A stretch of 64,000 bases of DNA, from NCBI RefSeq assembly GCF_014084125.1, contig NZ_CP048405.1:1488001-1552000 (forward strand), given 5' to 3'. The stretch's first letter is position 1; the number at the start of each line of letters is the position of its first letter. A program made the position numbers and the translations under genes. This document shows, piece after piece, positions 60,129 through 64,000 of the stretch. The stretch comes from Streptacidiphilus sp. PB12-B1b. Its GTDB lineage: Bacteria; Actinomycetota; Actinomycetes; Streptomycetales; Streptomycetaceae. The notes under the pieces are model-generated. The model was given only the letters and a program-made list of their open reading frames with translations, was not told where the DNA came from and did not search any database.

Positions 60129-61049
60129 CTACTTCTTGACCTCGGCCACGGACCGCATCGCCAGCGTTTTGGCTGCCAGCGTGGACAGTTGGCCGTCGGG
60201 GCTCGTGGAGGAGGAGGCGGTGGCCGCGCCGAAGTCCATCAGCGCCGCATAGGTGCTGTTGTCGGCCCAGACACAGGTGGGGACTTGGGTGGTGCCGGCG
60301 AAGGTCAGCAGCGCGCACTGCATGGAGCCGCCGAGCGGGCCGGCCTTCTCGTCGGTCTTGTCGCTGAGGGTGGCGCTGCCGGAGTTGGTGACCCCGTCCC
60401 AGAACTGGCTCAACTCCATGGACGCGCCCAGGGTGTCGCCGTAGGCCCCGTCGAAGATCAGGCCGGGGGTGGCCGCGCCGGCCGAGCTGTCGTAGGTGGT
60501 GATGACCGGCGTGACACCGGCCTTGGCCAGGCCCGAGTCCTCGGTCTGGGCCATGCCCTTGGCGGTCGAGCTGGTGTCGTCCCGGGTCAGGCCCTGGAAG
60601 GTGGTGGGCGCGACCAGCTTGTACTCGCCGGTCGACTTGGCCACGTCCACCACGGCGTAGGTGATCACACCGCCGATGACGAGCACCAGCGCGCCGCCGA
60701 TGGCCAGGGCTGTTTTCAGGCCCTTGCGGCTCTTGGGCGGGGGCGGGGTGAAGCCCCAGGCCGGATCGCCGTACGGCGGCTGCGGCTGCCCGTACGGCTG
60801 CCCGTCCGCGGCGTACGGCTGGCCGGGCTGCGGCTGGCCGTACGGGGCCTGGCCGTACGCGGGCTGCTGGCCGTAGGGCGGCGGTGTCGCGGGCTGGCCG
60901 TACGGGGGCTGCTGGCCGTACTCGGGCTGCTGCTGCCCGTACGGGGACGCGGGAGGAGGGCTCTGCGGGGCCGGCTGGCCGTAGCCGGGCGCCCCTTCGG
61001 GGGAGGCCCCGCCAGGGTTCTCCTGGGGCGGCGGCGGATACATCGACAT
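60129..61049 (-). CDS. Pro/Gln/Tyr-rich single-TM protein, unknown function
   Basis: 306 residues from ATG 61049. N-terminal about 105 residues are PYGQ-type repeats; one TM (LKTALAIGGALVLVIGGVITYAVV, about 112-135); external domain about 170 residues with a Cys pair (MQCALLTF, PTCVWAD) that could form a disulfide. Such repeats are common in actinobacterial cell-envelope proteins. Not recognised by function. Divergent from folC. Confidence 0.8.
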   Translation of the reverse strand: MSMYPPPPQENPGGASPEGAPGYGQPAPQSPPPASPYGQQQPEYGQQPPYGQPATPPPYGQQPAYGQAPYGQPQPGQPYAADGQPYGQPQPPYGDPAWGFTPPPPKSRKGLKTALAIGGALVLVIGGVITYAVVDVAKSTGEYKLVAPTTFQGLTRDDTSSTAKGMAQTEDSGLAKAGVTPVITTYDSSAGAATPGLIFDGAYGDTLGASMELSQFWDGVTNSGSATLSDKTDEKAGPLGGSMQCALLTFAGTTQVPTCVWADNSTYAALMDFGAATASSSTSPDGQLSTLAAKTLAMRSVAEVKK

Positions 61050-61176
61050 AGTCGAACATCAGACCAGTCAGGGCACAGGCGTGTCCATCGGCTTACCCGT
61101 ACCCGCCGGAACCGCCCCCGGGCGCCCGCGCGGCCTCCCGCGCGGGCGCCGCTCCCGGCGACCGTAGACTGAGGGC

Positions 61177-62562
61177 GTGAGCGACACTTCCCGCACCAGC
61201 CCGCAGCCAGCCGACGCCGACAGCCCCGCAGCCCGGCTGCAGGAGGTGACCGCCGAGCTGACCGCGCGCTGGCCGGAGACCCGGATGGAGCCCTCGCTCG
61301 ACCGGATCGCCGCGCTCATGGACATCCTGGGCGAGCCGCAGCGCTCCTTCCCGTCGATCCACATCACCGGGACCAACGGCAAGACAAGCACCGCCCGCAT
61401 GATCGAGCAGCTGCTGCGCCACTTCGAGCTGCGCACCGGCCGCTACACCAGCCCGCACGTCGAGCTGGTGACCGAGCGGATCAGCCTGGACGGCGAGCCG
61501 ATCAGCGCCGAGCGCTTCGTCGAGACCTGGGAGGACATCAAGCCGTACGTCGCCATGGTCGACGCCGCGCAGCCGTTCCCGATGTCCTTCTTCGAGATCG
61601 TCACCGCCATGGCCTACGCCGCCTTCGCGGACGCCCCGGTCGACGTGGCCGTGGTCGAGGTCGGCCTCGGCGGCCGCTGGGACGCCACCAACGTCATCGA
61701 CGCCCCGGTCTCGGTGATCGCCCCCATCTCGCTGGACCACACCCACCTGCTCGGCGACACCACCGGCAAGATCGCCGAGGAGAAGTCCGGGATCGTCAAG
61801 AAGGGCGGCCTCGCCGTCGTCGCCCAGCAGCCGCTGGACGCCGCCGAGACGATCCTGCGCCGGGCGGTGGAGGTCGACGCCGTGGTCGCCCGCGAGGGCA
61901 TGGAGTTCGGTGTGGTGCACCGGGACATCGCGCTCGGCGGGCAGCTGCTCAGCCTGCGCGGGATCTCCGGCCACGAGTACACCGACGTCTTTGTGCCGCT
62001 GCACGGCGCGCACCAGGCGCAGAACGCCGCGCTGGCGCTGGCCGCGGTCGAGGGCTTCTTCGGCGTCGGCACCGCCCGGGAGCAGCCGCTGGACGTCGAC
62101 AAGGTGCGCGCGGCCTTCGCCGGGGTCAGCTCCCCGGGCCGGCTGGAGGTGGTGCGCTCCAGCCCGACCATCGTCCTGGACGCCGCGCACAACCCGGCCG
62201 GGGCGCTGGCCACGGCCGAGGCGATCAGCGAGTCCTTCGGCTTCACCCGGCTCATCGGCGTGGTCAGCACCAGCGGCGACAAGGACTCCGCCGGGCTGCT
62301 GGAGGCCCTGGAGCCGGTCCTGACCGAGGTCGTCGTCACGCAGAACTCGACCCAGCGGGCGGCCTCCGTCGACGCGCTGGCCGAGACCGCGGTGGAGATC
62401 TTCGGCGCGGACCGGGTGCAGGTGGAGACCCGGCTGGACGACGCCATCGAGGCCGCCGTGACGCTGGCCGAGGAGGTCGGCGAGCTGGGCGGCTCCGGCG
62501 TGCTGATCACCGGCTCCATCATCACCGTGGGCGAGGCCCGCATCCTGCTCGGCCCGCGCTGA
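61177..62562 (+). CDS. folC: Bifunctional folylpolyglutamate/dihydrofolate synthase
   Basis: 461 residues from GTG 61177. P-loop SIHITGTNGKTSTARMIEQL, YTSPHVELVTERI, FEIVTAMAYAAFAD, VEVGLGGRWDATNVID, ISLDHTHLLGDTTGKIAEEKSGI, HGAHQAQNAALALAA and VLDAAHNPAGALAT are Mur-ligase-fold FolC motifs. Adds glutamate to dihydropteroate/folates. DUF4233 gene follows 52 bases later. Confidence 0.96.
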   Translation: MSDTSRTSPQPADADSPAARLQEVTAELTARWPETRMEPSLDRIAALMDILGEPQRSFPSIHITGTNGKTSTARMIEQLLRHFELRTGRYTSPHVELVTERISLDGEPISAERFVETWEDIKPYVAMVDAAQPFPMSFFEIVTAMAYAAFADAPVDVAVVEVGLGGRWDATNVIDAPVSVIAPISLDHTHLLGDTTGKIAEEKSGIVKKGGLAVVAQQPLDAAETILRRAVEVDAVVAREGMEFGVVHRDIALGGQLLSLRGISGHEYTDVFVPLHGAHQAQNAALALAAVEGFFGVGTAREQPLDVDKVRAAFAGVSSPGRLEVVRSSPTIVLDAAHNPAGALATAEAISESFGFTRLIGVVSTSGDKDSAGLLEALEPVLTEVVVTQNSTQRAASVDALAETAVEIFGADRVQVETRLDDAIEAAVTLAEEVGELGGSGVLITGSIITVGEARILLGPR

Positions 62563-62614
62563 GCCCCGACCGATCCGACCACCGCCTGACCGCCCGCCCC
62601 GAGAGGCCCCCGCC

Positions 62615-63001
62615 GTGCGTACCCTCTGCTCGTCCACCCTGATCGCCGAGGCGATGGTGGTCGGTTTCGCCGCCCTCGTGGCGATGCACCTGTCCTCCGT
62701 CTCGCACGGCACGCTGTGGGCGGTCTGCGGCGCGGCCATGGCACTGTGCGTGCTGCTCTGCGGGGTGCTGGGACGCCCGGGCGCGGTGGCGATCGGCTGG
62801 GCGCTGCAGGCGGCGCTGATCGCCAGCGGGGTGGTGGTCGGGATGATGTACGGGCTGGGCGTGATCTTCGCGGCGCTGTGGTGGGCCTCGGTGCACTACG
62901 GCCGCAAGGTGGACGCCATCAAGGCGGCCCGCGCCGCCGCGGCCGAGGACGCCGAGGACGCCCCCGGCAGCCCCGCCTCCGGGACCCCCGCCACCGCCTG
63001 A
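62615..63001 (+). CDS. DUF4233 membrane protein
   Basis: 128 residues from GTG 62615 (GAGAGG upstream). Four TM helices (LIAEAMVVGFAALVAMHL, TLWAVCGAAMALCVLLCGV, AIGWALQAALIASGVVVGMM, LGVIFAALWWASVHYG), then an Ala/Asp-rich tail. Known only by constant association with folC in actinobacteria. Confidence 0.9.
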   Translation: MRTLCSSTLIAEAMVVGFAALVAMHLSSVSHGTLWAVCGAAMALCVLLCGVLGRPGAVAIGWALQAALIASGVVVGMMYGLGVIFAALWWASVHYGRKVDAIKAARAAAAEDAEDAPGSPASGTPATA

Positions 63002-63119
63002 CCCGCGCCCGGTCCGCACAGGGCCCCCACCGGCGCGGGCGCGCGCGGGGGCGCCGGGTAGGCTCGACGGTGATCGTCCCACCCCGGTTCACCACCGCTG
63101 ACTTCCCCCGGAGCGCCTC

Positions 63120-63533
63120 ATGCCGCAGCGCAGCCTCGTCCTTCTGAAGCCCGACGCCGTCCGCCGAGGGCTGGTCGGCGAGATCGTCAGCCGCATCGAA
63201 CGCAAGGCGAACTGGACGCTGGTCGCGCTGGAGCTGCGGACCCTGGACCAGGCCACCCTGGAGCAGCACTACGCCGAGCACGTCGGCAAGCCGTTCTACG
63301 AGCCGCTGATGGAGTTCATGGCCTCGGGCCCGTCGGTGGCGCTGATCGTCGAGGGCGAGAGCGTGATCGAGGGCATCCGGGCGCTGGCCGGCAAGACCAA
63401 CCCGATCGAGGCCGGCCCGGGCACGATCCGCGGCGACTACGCGACGATCACCCGGGAGAACCTGATCCACGCGTCCGACTCGGAGTCCTCCGCCGAGCGC
63501 GAGATCAAGATCTTCTTCCCCGCGCACGCCTGA
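63120..63533 (+). CDS. ndk: Nucleoside-diphosphate kinase
   Basis: 137 residues. RSLVLLKPDAVRRGLVGEIVSRIE, FYEPLMEFMASGPSVALIVEGE, GTIRGDYA and NLIHASDSESSAEREI with the phospho-His 117 region. Makes NTPs from NDPs using ATP. Confidence 0.97.
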   Translation: MPQRSLVLLKPDAVRRGLVGEIVSRIERKANWTLVALELRTLDQATLEQHYAEHVGKPFYEPLMEFMASGPSVALIVEGESVIEGIRALAGKTNPIEAGPGTIRGDYATITRENLIHASDSESSAEREIKIFFPAHA

Positions 63534-63656
63534 CCGCGCCCGCCCGCGCGCGTCCGGCGCGGAGCCCCCGACACACCCGTGCGCCTGACCCGGGTACACC
63601 TGTCCGACTCCGCGCGCTGCGCCCGCGACTCCCCGCAGGGGTCGCGGACACAGCTG

Positions 63657-63705
63657 ACCGCACGCCAGCTCCCACCGCCATATGGGGGCTGACGTGCGGT
63701 TTTTC
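63657..63705 (+). terminator. Terminator after ndk
   Basis: ACCGCACG / CGTGCGGT outer arms with inner CAGC/GCTG and CCC/GGG pairing, then TTTTT. A second hairpin CGCGAC-CCCC / GGGG-TCGCG lies at 63624-63648. The remaining 63706-63953 is A/T-richer and should hold the mreB promoter. Confidence 0.85.
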
Positions 63706-63953
63706 GTTTGCGGTCGGGGCGGTCGGGTAGCCGAATTATCGGAATTGAGGATTCCGCAGAATCGATCGGCCGACACAAGCCACCCAATAAGGGAAAATCC
63801 GATCGTCTGCCTTGATACTCGGGTAAAGCGAACGGTCACCGTCTGTGCCTCGATGGCTACCATGGAGGCAACTCGGCACTGGTGGCTGACGGTGCGTCAG
63901 TCCGAGCCCTCAGCCGCCCCCACCCTCGATCCTCGGGAAGGCCCCCCAAGTCC

Positions 63954-64000
63954 ATGGCGAACAACAGCATGTCGTTCATCGGTCGTGACATGGCTGTCGA
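63954..64000 (+). CDS. mreB: Rod-shape protein MreB (start only)
   Basis: ATG 63954 with GGGAAGG upstream; MANNSMSFIGRDMAV, then cut off. SFIGRDMAVDLGTAN is the streptomycete MreB N-terminus, and ndk-mreB order is conserved. The second ATG (63969) may be the true start. Actin-like; in Streptomyces it acts in spore wall formation. Confidence 0.85.
   Translation, partial: MANNSMSFIGRDMAV

Overview
The window is GC-rich, dense actinobacterial DNA with GTG starts, third-codon G/C bias and long spurious antisense frames. The block tig-clpP1-clpP2-clpX-folC-DUF4233-ndk-mreB at the right end, together with mycothiol-linked and PknG-type genes, points to a streptomycete (Streptomyces, Kitasatospora or Streptacidiphilus). 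All names come from reading translations; no database search was possible.

Left part (1-9.5 kb): two flavin-dependent (LLM-class) monooxygenase genes lie behind a 43-residue leader peptide ending in a conserved Cys-containing motif, the signature of cysteine-responsive sulfur genes. Then come two cupin/regulator genes, a secreted G1 (eqolisin) peptidase, a cold-shock protein, a YchJ-like SEC-C protein, an Sfp-type phosphopantetheinyl transferase, a RibD-like protein with inverted domain order and a group II truncated globin.

9.6-20.4 kb is a seven-gene, same-strand signalling cluster: a GlnX-like four-TM sensor, a GlnH-like binding protein, a helical protein, PknG kinase, a PP2C phosphatase, a VWA protein and an FHA protein. 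It extends the mycobacterial glnX-glnH-pknG amino-acid-sensing operon. Three of its soluble members carry the same Cys-rich ribbon motif, duplicated inside PknG by a perfect 83-bp repeat.

20.5-43.9 kb is mostly housekeeping and metabolism: MarR/cupin pair with three operator palindromes, GH4 glycosidase/sugar kinase/ROK set, MscS channel, HNH protein, MalQ behind twin palindromes, two paralogous aminopeptidases N, a mycothiol-type DsbA protein, BioY, RpiB, Nei-type glycosylase, a SpoIIE-type phosphatase and small conserved proteins.

44,048-53,698 is a complete, compact actinomycete integrative and conjugative element (AICE, pSAM2 type) inserted in the 3' end of a tRNA-Gly(UCC). It is bounded by 43-bp direct repeats and carries HD, NUDIX (Pif-like), XRE/PLD regulator, SCO3933-like protein, FtsK/TraB-like translocase, several small spread proteins, RepSA, Xis and Int. 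The intact tRNA-Gly is rebuilt on the integrase side. tRNA-Pro follows.

54.3-64 kb is the core block: trigger factor, ClpP1 (with a ClgR-type box), ClpP2, ClpX, a membrane-anchored cyclophilin, a Pro/Gln-rich membrane protein, FolC, DUF4233, Ndk and the start of mreB. No rRNA, CRISPR array or insertion sequence was seen.
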